A DNA stretch of 64,000 nt from Macrosoma leucophasiata (GCA_036365455.1 JAWQUS010000025.1:20186001-20250000), one strand, 5' to 3'; numbered from the stretch's first letter, positions 43,446 to 54,321 are shown. A program made the numbers and translations. Notes: generated by a model from the letters alone, not told the origin.

Positions 43446-43642
43446 CATAGTTTCATCTATATAGGTAAATAAAAATGAATCACCAAATGTTCGTACGCGC
43501 ATAGGCGCATAGCTTCTGGACGACTGCACTAAATTGGATACATCTTTCTTTTATGTGTAGGTACGTTATTGTCAGTAGAAAGGTTATGAAGAAATTAAAA
43601 AATATTGTAGTATGATGTTTGCCGGGTCAGCTAGTTATATAA

Positions 43643-43828
43643 AAATACTAGTGGCCCACCCCGGCTTCGCACGGGTACATTTAACAATAGCCGCGAGGCT
43701 ACCTATTACACATTTTTTTGCCGTTTTCGCAATATTTTTTACTGCTGCTCCTTTTCTATTCACCTTAGCGTGATATTATATAGCCTGTAGCCTTCCTCGA
43801 TAAATGGAATATCTTACATAGGAAGACA
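43643..43828 (-). mobile_element. Helitron-like element, inverted
   Basis: It starts ACTAGTGGCCCACCCCGGCT and TCGCACGGGTACATTTAACA, and ends with AGCCTTCCTCGATAAATGGA, the complement of the ATCGAGGAAGGCT motif in 21421-21597 and 30595-30812. Confidence 0.6.
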
Positions 43829-44788
43829 CCTACATTGCTTAGACAACAGTGAGTGCTTGTAATTTAATATGAACTTAACAATAGCAATCAAACACAAATT
43901 GACTCTACGATTTAGTTAGAAAACGTTTGTATGTATAAAAAAGGGCTCTTTTTAGGGTTTTTGCGGCAGTTGTTCGAATTTTTCTCGACGTAAAAACCAT
44001 CCTTGACATTTAACAAACATTTAAAAAAAGAAATTGACAAATTGGTCTAGGCGTTGTTGAGGTATGCGCTTGCCAATACATTTTGCAATATATTATTATA
44101 TTATATCATCTTATAATATAAAAAATTATATAAAAAATATATTATATGTAAAAAGGATGCGCTTACCAGCGCATCCTTTTTTACCAACTTATTTTTTACC
44201 TTCAATGTGTTTATGGCCAGATGATTTATTAATTTATTTATTAGCTATCCTTGCCATAGTTCATATAAGCATAGCTATAAAATAATATTTATTGGTATTT
44301 CATAACCACGTTTACCACATCTGATTTCAAGATTGTAACGTGACTTATCATGTTTAAGCGCACACGCAATGAATTTCATTAATTATGTTCTATGTATTCA
44401 AACACATTGAAGTTTTATTAATATATATAGTATTATTATATTGAATAGATTATAACAGGTTTACTTCATTAATATTGTAGTTACGCCCACTGTTGCGGAA
44501 TTCAAACTTTATCTCTTCTCTGCCATAAAATACCAGATCGAAGTATAATCTTACAAAAACTGGCCGATATTATTTAATTATAAACTTTTTTATTTTAAAT
44601 TTTACGAATCTATACAGGGTGGACAAAACAATACGATATAAAATCAAAATATACTATATTTACCACTATTTAGCCACACTTTGTCTATACTGTTTATTAG
44701 TAAAACTACAATAAATTGTGATATTCAATGTGTTTAAGATACCTATAATTAACGAGACTGTTTTGTGATGAAACTGTAACATATTGAT
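43829..44788. other. A+T-rich sequence with one perfect hairpin
   Basis: At 44150-44181 AAAAAGGATGCGC and its exact complement enclose the 6-base loop TTACCA. The rest shows nothing recognisable. Confidence 0.5.
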
Positions 44789-45030
44789 GGTGGTGGTAGA
44801 GCTCTAGTGATGAAGCTCCCGGGCGTATGTACCTACTACTTACTGAATTACCTAATCTACTTGTTTTTATAAAAATAATTTCTGTCACAGAGGCATTATA
44901 CCTTAGCCCTCAGGAGTTGCAACATATCTACATTGAAATCTCTGTATTCATATGGATGTTTAAAGGCTTCAGTATTACTTTCCATCAATGTACACTGAAT
45001 GCTTGTTTGCCACTTTATAGATCAATAAAA
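44789..45030 (+). repeat. Repeat A, nearly full
   Basis: GGTGGTGGTAGAGCTCTAGT, TTCTGTCACAGAGGCATTAT, CAGGAGTTGCAACATATCTA, TGCTTGTTTGCCACTTTATA. There is an internal deletion around 44850. Confidence 0.65.
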
Positions 45031-45388
45031 TATTCAATTTGCAGGCATTTTGGCATGCTGCAACTATTAGTTGTACCACCCTGTGTGTTTCAAACTTTTA
45101 CGTTTGATTCTCTCCATTGATAGTATCAAAATAAATGCCGCGTATTTCCAAGAAATCATCTAAATATGTCGAAAAGTTCCCTATCAAAATACAAACTGGT
45201 TTGGTTCCATGCCTTGACCTTGCAGCAACTTGGGATAAGACAAATATTTATTCCGCATAAATTACAATTCACTCACTTTTTGTACAACCTTCACACAACC
45301 CCTTGAAGAGGAAAACATTTGAGATACGCTCCTAAATTTTATGTGATTTTACATTAGGTATAGTCTCTTTATTAAAACAGGCAGCCAT
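45031..45388. other. Unique sequence
   Basis: Nothing recognised. Confidence 0.4.
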
Positions 45389-45506
45389 AGGGCGTTGACA
45401 CAAAATTGCGATGCGATGCGACGCCGCATCGCAGGCGATACATTCGTGCGAGCTCGCAGATATTTGCGATCCGATGCGAATTCGCAGTTATGTGTAGAGG
45501 AGCCCT
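45389..45506. mobile_element. MITE rich in GCGATGCGAT, copy 1
   Basis: Ends AGGGCG... and ...AGCCCT with imperfect ~23 bp terminal inverted repeats, flanked by TA. The core is ATTGCGATGCGATGCGACG, with further GCGAT and CGCATC motifs. The inverted copy lies at 62331-62451. Confidence 0.75.
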
Positions 45507-45674
45507 TAGTGACATTTAAAACAACAAAATGCAATCTAAGTTAACCTAAACAAAATTTAATTAAAATAATGATTGTGACGAAATGTTACTAAATAAATAA
45601 TGCGTTTTTAATGTTAACGTAACGTTTTTAATTACTTTCATATGGAAGAAAATATTATTTTTACTTTCTTCACA

Positions 45675-46035
45675 ATCCTCATCATTATAACCATTACTCA
45701 TGCTGAAAAACGTCCACTGCTGGACAAAGCCTTCCCCAAAGACGCCTGTTACAGTGTTGTGGCAGAGAATATGTAATAATACTACTTATATAATGGACAT
45801 TTCGACGTCCCGTCCGATTTCCCCGCATCACCCAACCTCCACCCCTCTTAAGGGCGACGGTTGGTGTTTTGTACGTGTTACGCACACAGGTGCACGTGTA
45901 AATACACGTCACTGATTGATGTCTGTGTAATAGAGACCAAAATAAGCGTTTGTATGGAATTTTGGAGGAGTGCCCGCGGTGTGTTTGTGGGGAGAATATG
46001 CCATAATCGCCACGCTTGACAAGCAGACTGGCCAT
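45675..46035 (-). repeat. LINE tail interrupted by repeat B copy 2
   Basis: Bases 45675-45764 (GAAAAACGTCCACTGCTGGA, CCTTCCCCAAAGACGCCTGT) and 45990-46035 (GGAGAATATGCCATAATCGC) are the two halves of the inverted LINE tail seen unbroken at 24295-24450. The uninterrupted copy shows that 45765-45989 is an insertion. Confidence 0.7.
45765..45989 (+). mobile_element. Unclassified repeat B, copy 2, inserted in a LINE tail
   Basis: It starts near GAGAATATGTAATAATACTA and ends near GCGGTGTGTTTGTG. Its neighbour is copy 1 at 36539-36772. The flanks GTGTTGTG and GTGTTTGTG may be the target duplication. About 225 bp, non-coding. Confidence 0.65.
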
Positions 46036-46162
46036 CGCAGTGGCAAAGAAAGAAAGGAATTTACATACCAAATTTCAAACTTCTACAACCAGAATCTACT
46101 GATTGTCTGTTACTATATCAATCAAAGTCATGCAGTCAGAATCGGGAAGAGTTTTATATATT

Positions 46163-46815
46163 TTTAGGGTTCCGTACCTTAAAAGGAAAAAAGGAACCCT
46201 TATAGGATCACTCGTGCGTCTGTCTGTCCGTCTGTCACAGCTAATTTGCTCCGAAACTACTCGACCGATTGAGTTGAAATTTGATGAATATATGTAAATT
46301 GGTGACCGTAAGATGAACACGTCAAGTGAAATAATAAATTTTAAACAGGGGCCACTATCGGGTACCCCCCGATAGTGGCCCCTGTTTAAAATTTATCAGA
46401 ATATAATCAGAAAATTAAAAAAAAATCGTAAACTGTGTCGTGTAACATATCAAATGAAAGAAGTTGTTGTCAGCATCTCAGATATATTTTTTTTATAATT
46501 TTTGCATTAACAAATTTGAAGTTATTTAAGAAAAACGAAACTCCGAAACTACTGAACTTAAAATTTTGAAAAAAATGTGGAAAATAGTTCTTTGCCTATA
46601 GATTACTGGAAAACCTATAAGAAGTTTGAGTGTTCAAATTAAATCGAAAATTCTTAATAATATAACCCCCCCGCGGGTTATTTATTAAATAGCGGTGCCG
46701 GTACCACCGTAACCGCTATGTCCCTGCATTTTAAATCTGTAATATTTTCGAAAATATTTATTTACATTCCCCTCACTAAGGAACCCTCACCACGCGAGTC
46801 GAACTCGCACTTGTT
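46163..46815 (+). repeat. Repeat C (GGTTCCGTACCTT to GAACTCGCACTTG), long copy with hairpin
   Basis: It starts AGGGTTCCGTACCTTAAAAG, then GTCTGTCTGTCCGTCTGTCA, and ends AAGGAACCCTCACCACGCGA and GTCGAACTCGCACTTG. It is a common lepidopteran dispersed element in my experience. It carries the 29 bp-stem hairpin at 46334-46396. Confidence 0.6.
46334..46396. repeat. Perfect 29 bp hairpin with 5-base loop
   Basis: ATAAATTTTAAACAGGGGCC, continuing to 46362, is followed by the loop TACCC and then its exact complement from 46368 to 46396. It lies inside repeat C. Confidence 0.9.
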
Positions 46816-47383
46816 TATAGTTCATATTGATTGCAATAGATAGAGAACTACTTTTTATCGATAACCAGCAAAGGTCACTCAAAATATTTGAGACAATTCA
46901 GGAAGTTATAAACATATCCGTAGAGCATACAAATAGACAAGTAAGAACGGACAAAAATCTTACAACGCGTGAGTCACCCCATTAAATGAATTTCCTGTAT
47001 CGACGTAACAAATTCCGTGGTAACACGAACCATTGAAACAAATGATATTGAGATATTAAAATGTACGTTACTTTCCTTATTGATTTGAGCTTTTCTTAAT
47101 TTAAAAACATTCGTTGAATATTTGCAATCTAAGGCTCTGTAATAATTATTAAACAAAACAAAGGCCCTCACGAGACTGCGATTTGAGCACCGGTTTTTGT
47201 TTTGATTTTTTATAAAACTGATACTTGTGTAATCTTTAACAAGCGCAAAGGACTTTCATTGCCCAACCTATTAACCATTCAGAACCTATATAAGTTGTAT
47301 ACTGCCCATTTTTTCCATAACTGTACCAATCAGTACCATAATACATAAGCTTTCAATACATCTCTTTTCTCTTTTAAATAAGT
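46816..47383. other. Unique sequence
   Basis: Nothing recognised. Confidence 0.4.
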
Positions 47384-47560
47384 AACTTACTCCTCGATTC
47401 TCAAACCATGGATTTAATATGGATAGAATCCATGGATTTAATAAATTAAAAATCACATGGGCAAGATGGTTTGAGAATCGAGGAGTAAGTTGCTTAATCC
47501 ATGGATTTATTAAATTAAAAATCACATGGGCAAGATGGTTTGAGAATCGAATCGAGACTC
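47384..47560. mobile_element. Foldback with 26 bp arms plus a 70-base direct repeat
   Basis: Arms 47384-47409 (AACTTACTCCTCGATTCTCA and on) and 47466-47491 are exact complements. The segment 47428-47482 (ATCCATGGATTTAATAAATT and on) recurs directly at 47498-47556. So one arm plus part of the middle was duplicated in tandem. Confidence 0.75.
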
Positions 47561-47742
47561 TTCCGAGTAAAGTCTCATTTGAACATCCGTTGTCACTATC
47601 AAACTTTTTTAAAGCCACCTGACATCCTTCCGTCTACATGTAACCCCTTACCATGCATTATACTTTTTCATTGCTATATTATAACACAGTATAAGTTAAT
47701 ACATAGGTACGTTCTTTAGACTGTGGTAATAACAAAGTGGTT

Positions 47743-47812
47743 TTATAAAATATCTCATGATAACGTCCTCTCGAAGCTCAAGAACTTAATTTATGAGATA
47801 TTTTATAAAACA
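47743..47812. repeat. Inverted repeat, 18 bp arms
   Basis: TTTTATAAAATATCTCAT (47743-47760) and its exact complement (47795-47812) enclose 34 bases. Possible small MITE. Confidence 0.6.
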
Positions 47813-48744
47813 ATACGTTTTAGTGACTTTTCCTGCATGGTAACTTTAATTTAAGATTTTTTTTTTAATTTCCTAAAAAACGATTGCTGTGCAACATATG
47901 TCTTTAGCATATACATAGGTACTAGAAGGCAAATAAGTTCCAATGACCAAAAAGCACTTTTAAACTCTAACTAATAAATTATCAATATATAAATGAACCT
48001 ACTTAAATTTCTATTTATAAGTTACTCTTTATTACTTTATACTCTTTACTCGTCATTGCAGTTTATTTACTAACATTACAATTGTTTTTGTATGAACAAC
48101 TTTCGTCGTGCAAAAAGGATAGTTAAGTGTGTTCCTGAGAAGAAGGAACGAGAGAAAACATACGCAGGTTTTGGTAGGAGTGGTGCAGTATGCGTTTTTG
48201 TTGTAGCATTCTGCAAGTTGAAGTGTGGATTAAGTTAAAAGCGAATGTTTTTTTTTTGTATGTTTTATACAAGTAATATATTTATTAACACTACAGTTAA
48301 GTAAACCTTCTGATTCAACGTTAAAAAATAAACCATTAATTAAACTAAAACTACTTTAACTTATAAACTATAGACTCCGCGAAGCAGTTATCAATATAGG
48401 AAGAAAGAAAGAAAAAACTACAATGATGTAATTTTTTTTATCTAAGTACTTTAAACTGAACAATTTTCAAAGTAATCGAGATTTTAAAAATATAATCTTA
48501 TTTAAATAAATCTATATCTCTATAGAAATTATGTCTTAATATCTAATTATTATTTACGTCTGACTCACCGATCGCGCTCGTAATAAAAATGTAATTAAAA
48601 AGATTTAAGCAAGGCTCTATGTGAACGAAGGTATTGGTGTAAAAATTAAGAAAAGCATACTCCGATGGCGATCGAATATATAGAAAATGTTGAATGAATG
48701 AATGACAAAATATGTAGGTAGATATAGGTAATTAGGTACCATGC
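47813..48744. other. A+T-rich sequence
   Basis: Nothing recognised. Confidence 0.4.
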
Positions 48745-48850
48745 GAATATAGAAGACCGAGATTGACCAAATAGATTGAACACTATCTGAAGAGTCTTCG
48801 GAATCGACGTGTACTTTTATGTAAAGAGATTGATGAATATGTATTAAAGA
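48745..48850 (+). pseudogene. LINE ORF2 C-terminal relic, decayed
   Basis: The frame at about 48790-48845 reads KSLRNRRVLLCKEIDEYV, which aligns with KSLRNQRACMKRMMNEDEAR at 35710-35935. Confidence 0.45.
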
Positions 48851-48967
48851 TATGTTTTTATCCACATACTCTGCTTATTCCGAAAAGGACGTTTATATCA
48901 TGTTTCATATAAATAACGAATGTAAAAATTTGTTGTGTTCTGATTTTAAATGATCGCTTTTAATTTT

Positions 48968-49120
48968 TTGACGTGACAACGTCTTAAATTAGGTTGCGGC
49001 TCGGAGTCACTCATGAAAAAGTGTAACGCCCGGTAACATAACGATGAGTCACCGAACGAGAGAGAGGCCTGCCGGACCGGCGAATGCCTTTCTACCGAGA
49101 AAAAGACGTTGTCATGTAAA
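48968..49120. mobile_element. Probable MITE with GACAACGTCTT ends
   Basis: TGACGTGACAACGTCTTAAA at the left and AAAAAGACGTTGTCATGTAA at the right are near-complementary (about 15 of 17). The inside is GC-richer (CCTGCCGGACCGGCG). Confidence 0.5.
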
Positions 49121-49895
49121 ATCTTCGCCCGTAAAACCGACTTTACACGCAACCAGTTTTTTTCGTAGGTTTTCTCGAACTCTCGAAACCGCGTTAAAGG
49201 CGTTTTCTACCATGTACTACCAACACTTCCACAAGTGTAAGTACACGACACGACATTACGGTTTCTTTCCTATTGGTATGGAACGCACAAGAATCAAATC
49301 TATCACCATTGTATATATGATAATCTGATAATTAATATACTATCATATCCTCACGACATTATCGTCGAAAATAAATATTTTAACCGTATATATACCTATA
49401 GTATACCGTACTCTGAATTTCCAAAATGACAAGTGATAAACCTCATTTGTATTTTAATAGTTCTTTAAACTATTGTCAAAGCCCGTACCATGACGTCTGT
49501 TTGCGATTCAATTTACGAATTGCTAAAATGTGTTTGTTTGTTTACATGACACCTTCGTTCGAAGTTAGACAAAGTAGAAGCGATTCAATGCATATTCGCA
49601 ATAAAAGATATAGTACTGCCGCTAGGTAGTATTGCTTACCGCTTGTCACTTGGACCATATAGGTTAGACAAAGCGCTCGCCCGTCGGCCTTCATCCGACC
49701 GGTCGCCGAGCCCGCTTACTTTCGCGTTGCACCTACGATGAGGTATTTCGGACAAGCGTTCACTTCGTAAACACTTGTTAGGTTAGACTAATAAATCGCT
49801 GTGACTAAATTGTAATTTATTGGTGAAAGAAATTGGAAAAAGTGTAGAGAATAAACGTTTAGTACGAACGAGTACCGAAAATTGACAATATAATT
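49121..49895. other. Unique sequence with a GC-rich patch
   Basis: Bases 49670-49745 (CGCCCGTCGGCCTTCATCCG, ACCGGTCGCCGAGCCCGC) are GC-rich and share the CGGTCGCC motif with the island at 41340-41440. No gene follows that I can recognise. Confidence 0.4.
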
Positions 49896-50130
49896 CACTG
49901 GTAGTAAAGTTCTAGTGTACGAGCTGGAGGACGTAGGCACTACCGCATCAATGTAACGCCATAGGTTAGTGTTAAATACTATTGTGTTCCGGTTAAATTG
50001 CAATGTAAGTACGGCTCCGTAATAACCATGACAGACACAACGACTTAGGTCTCAGGGGTTTTCGCATTTTAACCACTGATTTTTGTGAAGATGTCTATAG
50101 GCTGCAATTATCACTTAACAACGATAAAAG
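49896..50130 (+). repeat. Repeat A, diverged, nearly full
   Basis: ACTGGTAGTAAAGTTCTAGT, GGACGTAGGCACTACCGCAT, ATTGTGTTCCGGTTAAATTG, CTATAGGCTGCAATTATCAC. Confidence 0.65.
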
Positions 50131-50734
50131 TAACATGTGAGCCCCACTTTACGTGAGAGTGGTACCTAACCCAAAAACATATTTTTTTCAAGATTTTATA
50201 TTATAACTTAGTGGTATGCCCTTAAATATTAACGGCTTTAATTACTATGAATCTTAGTGTAAAACTGCGGATGGATGAACTGGTCTTGACTCTCGACACA
50301 CGTACAACGAATTTATGTAATAAAGGATGCTATTCTCCTTTATAGGCATGTAACCCTAAAACTTGACCTGATTCAAAGTAACTACTTACCAGGATATGCA
50401 ATTTGATCTCATGCGTGTTAACGTGCCCAATCTCATTACATTAGCTGCTGAAGTGTCCGGTTTGCAATAGTACTAGTGAACAAGCACACATCCTACACGA
50501 ATCCAATAAGGGATGTGGAGATTTCTACGCTTTACATGTATTTCCTTTCAAAGTTGAAAGGTTCTATTAACGTAGGACCACATTTAATGATGATGGAGTT
50601 GCAAAAGAGGCGCATTACTTACTGTACCTTTATATCGAATTAGATGTAACATAATGTAATAAATGCAACAAACAAAAGTAGACCTTTCACCTTAATTTCA
50701 AATGCTTAATAAATAACAATTTGATTGAACTTCA
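50131..50734. other. Unique sequence
   Basis: Nothing recognised. Confidence 0.4.
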
Positions 50735-50965
50735 ATCTAGCCACTAGTGTGGCTGTTGGCAAGTTAAGGCCACCTGATGGAAAGTTGTTACCATCACTTG
50801 TGAACATTTGCAACATCCAAAAAGTTGCCATTGCGTTGTCAATGTGTTGCCAATGGACTTTTTGGACAGCAGTCTCATTTTATACCACGGAGGAAACACC
50901 TCAGAAGGAAATTGGGACTACCATTTGCACGCTCTGAGCAAAAATGAACCCATGAATCGTACCGT
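50735..50965 (-). repeat. SINE-like 3' part, inverted
   Basis: GGCCACCTGATGGAAAGTTG, GTTGCCATTGCGTTGTCAAT. It has the layout of the widespread lepidopteran SINE whose complement ends ...CCATCAGGTGGCC. Moderately decayed. Confidence 0.5.
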
Positions 50966-51387
50966 TGAATCCACCAACTACATCCGTTTGAAAAGTTACC
51001 CCAGCCTCCCGTCCTTACTTGTCTAGTCGATCGCCAACATCTATCATAACAGATAGAGATGAAATTATACGACTCACGCTCGATGTCACAGATAAAATAT
51101 ATTATCCTCTTAACACGCGTGGACATAACACACGCAAATATTACATATGTATGCACACGGGCACATAAAGATGTGAATTGATTATGCATACGCCAGTAGA
51201 GTAGACATCGTAATAGATTTACGTTTTCAAATTCATATATCTAACGCTTATATATTGTCGTAAACTGTACATAATATGAGATGCACTGACATGCAATTTT
51301 GTAATAAAATGAGTGAAGTGAATATAATGAGTTTAATATATCGTGATAGCTACATATTATTATCATGTAAATTGCAAACCAATAATC
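50966..51387. other. Unique sequence
   Basis: Nothing recognised. Confidence 0.4.
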
Positions 51388-51540
51388 ACGTTGGTAATGT
51401 GCCCGGAGATGTCAACAGGCTCGTCACCTGTTACATGTGCCAAAACGTAACCGGCGAATCGTGGGTGTTTGCATGTATTCCTGAATGCATACATTTACCT
51501 CTGCCTACACCTTCGGAGGTTACAGGCGTGAAGTTACAAA
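51388..51540 (+). mobile_element. tRNA-derived SINE, 3' half only
   Basis: GGTAATGTGCCCGGAGATGT to AGGTTACAGGCGTGAAGTTA, over 90 percent like the 3' half of the SINE at 15337-15680 by eye. The tRNA-like head is missing, as in 5'-truncated retroposons. Confidence 0.8.
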
Positions 51541-51581
51541 GTTACGAATAATCACGATGCGATCGTAGTTTATGAAGTTAA

Positions 51582-52293
51582 CGACTTAGGAAACGCGTAA
51601 ACTCGGGTTTAGTGTTTGCTCTCGTGCCATATTGTTTAGGTGTCGTAAGGACCATTACGCTTATAAATATTTATGCTGTTTCGTTAATGCATGCATGCGA
51701 TTTTGGTAATGTTCACATCTAAATGTCCACAGCTTTAAGTACTTCTTGACTAGATGTCCGGTTTTTTGTTAATAGATACTTCAGACTCATACTTTTTATA
51801 GGCAGGAACGCAGTCTACCTATTTAGGTGGAAATTTTAAAAAATTCTCTTTTTTTTTAATGTAATGGAAGTGGTCAACAAGCATGCAGTTCACATTGATG
51901 TTAAGTGATGACTGCAGCCTATAGACACTAACACAAAGACCAAGGTCAAAATGCAAATGCGTTACCACTCCTGAGGCCTAAAGTGTTATGCCTCTGTGCC
52001 GGAAATTACAGGGCCGTACATTACCACCAGACCGGAACACGATAGTGCTGAACACTACTTTAGCGGCAAGTATATTAGGTAATGCGGTGGTGGCTACGCC
52101 CGCGAGCTCCGTCACTGGAGCTCTACCACCAGTAACAACATTACCAAAATCGCATGCATGCATTAACGAAACAGCACAAATATTTATAAGCGTGGTGTCC
52201 AAATGAAATTAGCAATAAAAGTCCTTACGACACCTAAACAAAATGGTACGAGAGCAAACACTAAACCCGAGTTTACGCGTTTCCTAAGTCGTG
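51582..52293. mobile_element. Large foldback with ~130-160 bp arms
   Basis: The left arm 51582-51714 (GACTTAGGAAACGCGTAAAC onward to GCATGCATGCGATTTTGGTA) is complementary to the right arm 52136-52293 with few mismatches. The right arm has ~25 extra bases near 52205-52228. The loop of about 420 bases contains a full repeat A copy. Confidence 0.82.
51849..52133 (-). repeat. Repeat A, full length, inverted, inside the foldback loop
   Basis: It runs from a T-run and AATGTAATGGAAGTGGTCAA to GAGCTCTACCACCAGT. It ends two bases before the right arm of the foldback begins. Confidence 0.85.
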
Positions 52294-53361
52294 TCTACCG
52301 AGTTACGTAACGTTTTCGGTAATCGTCAGGTGTGGGTCAACAATTCGTAACGAGGCCGACTGCTCCGCGTTTCGATTTGACATTTACATGCGAGCTGATC
52401 TCGCGTTACGTCAAATGTGGAAAATGTTCATAATTTGATCTCTCGTGACTTGCAAGTCAAATACAGCTTCACACCTGTCGAGAGTAGAAACTAATGGATC
52501 CAGGATTCTAGTTTGGAAAGTTTCTTACAAAATGTTATTTGTAAGAGCTTAACTTGGCTGAGGATAGTCTGAAATTAAAGAAAACGTGAAGTTTTTTTAC
52601 TGTTATCAAAAAGCCTTTTCCTTGATCTACTGAAAGACACACTCCAAGGAATGGAGAGTGAATAGACAATTGACATAAAAAAGATAATGCCAGGATAAAA
52701 AAAGATTTAAGGTGAATCTGCCCTGAATAATAATATTGAGAACCTAAAGAACATTTTACGATAAGAAATATTTTTAATAAAAACGAAATTCAATCTGTTC
52801 TTTTAGGATTAAGGCGCACACTCAGACTAGATTTTGTGAAATTCGGCCCTTTATGCTTTCTTCAAAAATTAATTAACTATTTTTTTTTTATTTTTTTTTT
52901 TCACTGGTATCAGTGTTGTTGCAATAGTAATAGCCTATCGATAGTATTGTGATCTATCGTATGTTTTTGAGGTCGATAGTATGTTAGAAACAGATACAGC
53001 TGAGTCGGTTTTTTTTCCCTCCTGTATTATCTTTCTAAACACACTATTCGTTCTAACACATGGTTATTTGAAAACAGGTCCTCGCTTAGGGATGCGGGCG
53101 GCCTGATCCAAGTTTTACTCGTAGTTAATAGTTTTGTTTTTGAGATTTATATGTTTATATACACTAGTCAAGTCACGAGAAAAATATGACACTTGATTTT
53201 CTATTGTATCTAGCCGCCGGCGATTTCTTATGCCTTGAAGAGTTAAGGGAAAGTAACAGCTTATGCACCACTATTGAATAATACGGTGTGAATAGTAGTA
53301 ATGTAGGTAAATATTGCACCCGTGCGAAGACGGGGAGAGCCACTAGTTTGAAATATACTTC
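52294..53361. other. Unassigned sequence
   Basis: CTATCGATAG and related CTATCG motifs cluster at 52937-52985. Bases 53172-53218 match the repeat at 167-209. Bases 53310-53350 (GTGCGAAGACGGGGAGAGCC and ACTAGT) resemble a degraded Helitron-like 3' end. No gene. Confidence 0.4.
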
Positions 53362-53649
53362 AGTGGTGGTAGAGCTCCAGTGACGGTGCTCGCGGGCGTA
53401 GGCACCACCGCATTACCTAATATACTTGCCGCTAAATGGTAGTGTTCAGCACTATCGTGTTCCGGTCAGGTGGTAATGTAGGGCCCTGTAATTTCCGGCA
53501 CAGAGGTATTACACCTTAGACCTCAGGAGTGGTAACGCATCTGCATTTTGACCTTGGTCTTTGTGTTTGTGTTCTATAGGCTGCAGTCATCACTTAACAT
53601 CAATGTGAACTGCAAGCTTGTTTGCCACTTCCATTGCATAAAAAAAAAA
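53362..53649 (+). repeat. Repeat A, full length
   Basis: From AGTGGTGGTAGAGCTCCAGT to CCATTGCATAAAAAAAAA. It is one of the best preserved copies and can serve as the reference for the family. Confidence 0.85.
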
Positions 53650-54085
53650 TCTCAATAGTGTTAAGAATATTGTCATAATGCGGGAGTTGTTATTAACAAC
53701 AGACGCCATCTAACTTCATAAGCCTCACACATCTGTACATCTGGTTTGTAGATTTCCATGAACTGTCTAGCGCCATTCGCTACACTATAAAGACTTACCT
53801 CCTTTCCGTTTCGCCAGAAAGCCTGATCTGTTATCACAAAAAAAACTCAATTCCGTACTAATGGGACAACTTATTTTTACGGACTTGTTTTAAAAACATA
53901 TCCATATTAGAATACGTGTACTCGACACACGGTATCTCGATATACACCAAATTGTAATATAAAATAATCAACGACAGATAATCGATAGTTTTTTTTAAGA
54001 ACTTGGGTCTTTTCTAGACGGCGCTACTCTAGGTTCTACTCGTACACCTGGAAACGAAATCCGTAATTATTATTTTTTTATTTAA
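53650..54085. other. Unique sequence
   Basis: Nothing recognised. Confidence 0.4.
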
Positions 54086-54321
54086 TTTTTTTAAAGAAAA
54101 ATGGAAAGAAAAATTTGACTTCGGGCGAGACTCGAACTCGCGACCTACTGGGAATCTAGTCCAGCCGCTCTTCCAATTGAGCTACTGAAGTCCTGCCCGA
54201 TTTGTCAAATCTTTCCTTCACATCTATTGCATTGCTTTATGGTAGCAGCAGCGCCACCTATTACCAACTATGCTAGTTAGGCAAGAAATCAAATTTTTCT
54301 TTCCATTTTTCTTTAAAAAAA
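54086..54321. mobile_element. 236 bp element with perfect 33 bp terminal inverted repeats around a tRNA-like sequence
   Basis: The left arm 54086-54118 (TTTTTTTAAAGAAAAATGGA and on) and the right arm 54289-54321 are exact complements. A 74-base tRNA-like sequence on the minus strand starts exactly where the left arm ends. Between the tRNA-like part and the right arm lie ~97 bases with no known motif. A decayed relative without recognisable second arm lies at 55885-55965. Confidence 0.85.
54118..54191 (-). tRNA. tRNA-like sequence (probable pseudogene or element part)
   Basis: On the minus strand: acceptor ACTTCAG pairing with CCGAAGT (one mismatch), D arm GCTC/GAGC, a perfect five-pair T arm GCGAG-TTCGAGT-CTCGC, A box TAGCTCAATTGG and B box-like GAGTTCGAGTC. 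Total length is 74, normal for a tRNA. The anticodon arm is odd: stem GCTGG/CCAGT leaves a nine-base loop, so the anticodon is ambiguous (AGA if the loop is forced to seven). AGA would be serine, but the long serine variable arm is absent. Confidence 0.6.

Noticed and set aside
44150..44181. Perfect 13 bp stem followed by T-run as a bacterial-type terminator
   Set aside because: The window is eukaryotic. The hairpin sits in A+T-rich non-coding DNA with no gene before it.
44827..45120. 97-codon frame on the + strand
   Set aside because: Most of it is a repeat A copy.
51978..52206. Overlapping 72-74 codon frames on both strands
   Set aside because: Both lie inside the inverted repeat A copy and the foldback arm. 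The same frames can be seen in other repeat A copies.
52937..52985. CTATCGATAG cluster as a second DRE promoter
   Set aside because: Only one near-perfect site, no TATA box or donor nearby. The other motifs are CTATCG half sites.
54118..54191. Functional tRNA gene
   Set aside because: The anticodon arm has a nine-base loop or a mismatched stem and the acceptor has a mismatch. It is bounded by inverted repeats of a mobile element, so an element part or pseudogene is more likely.
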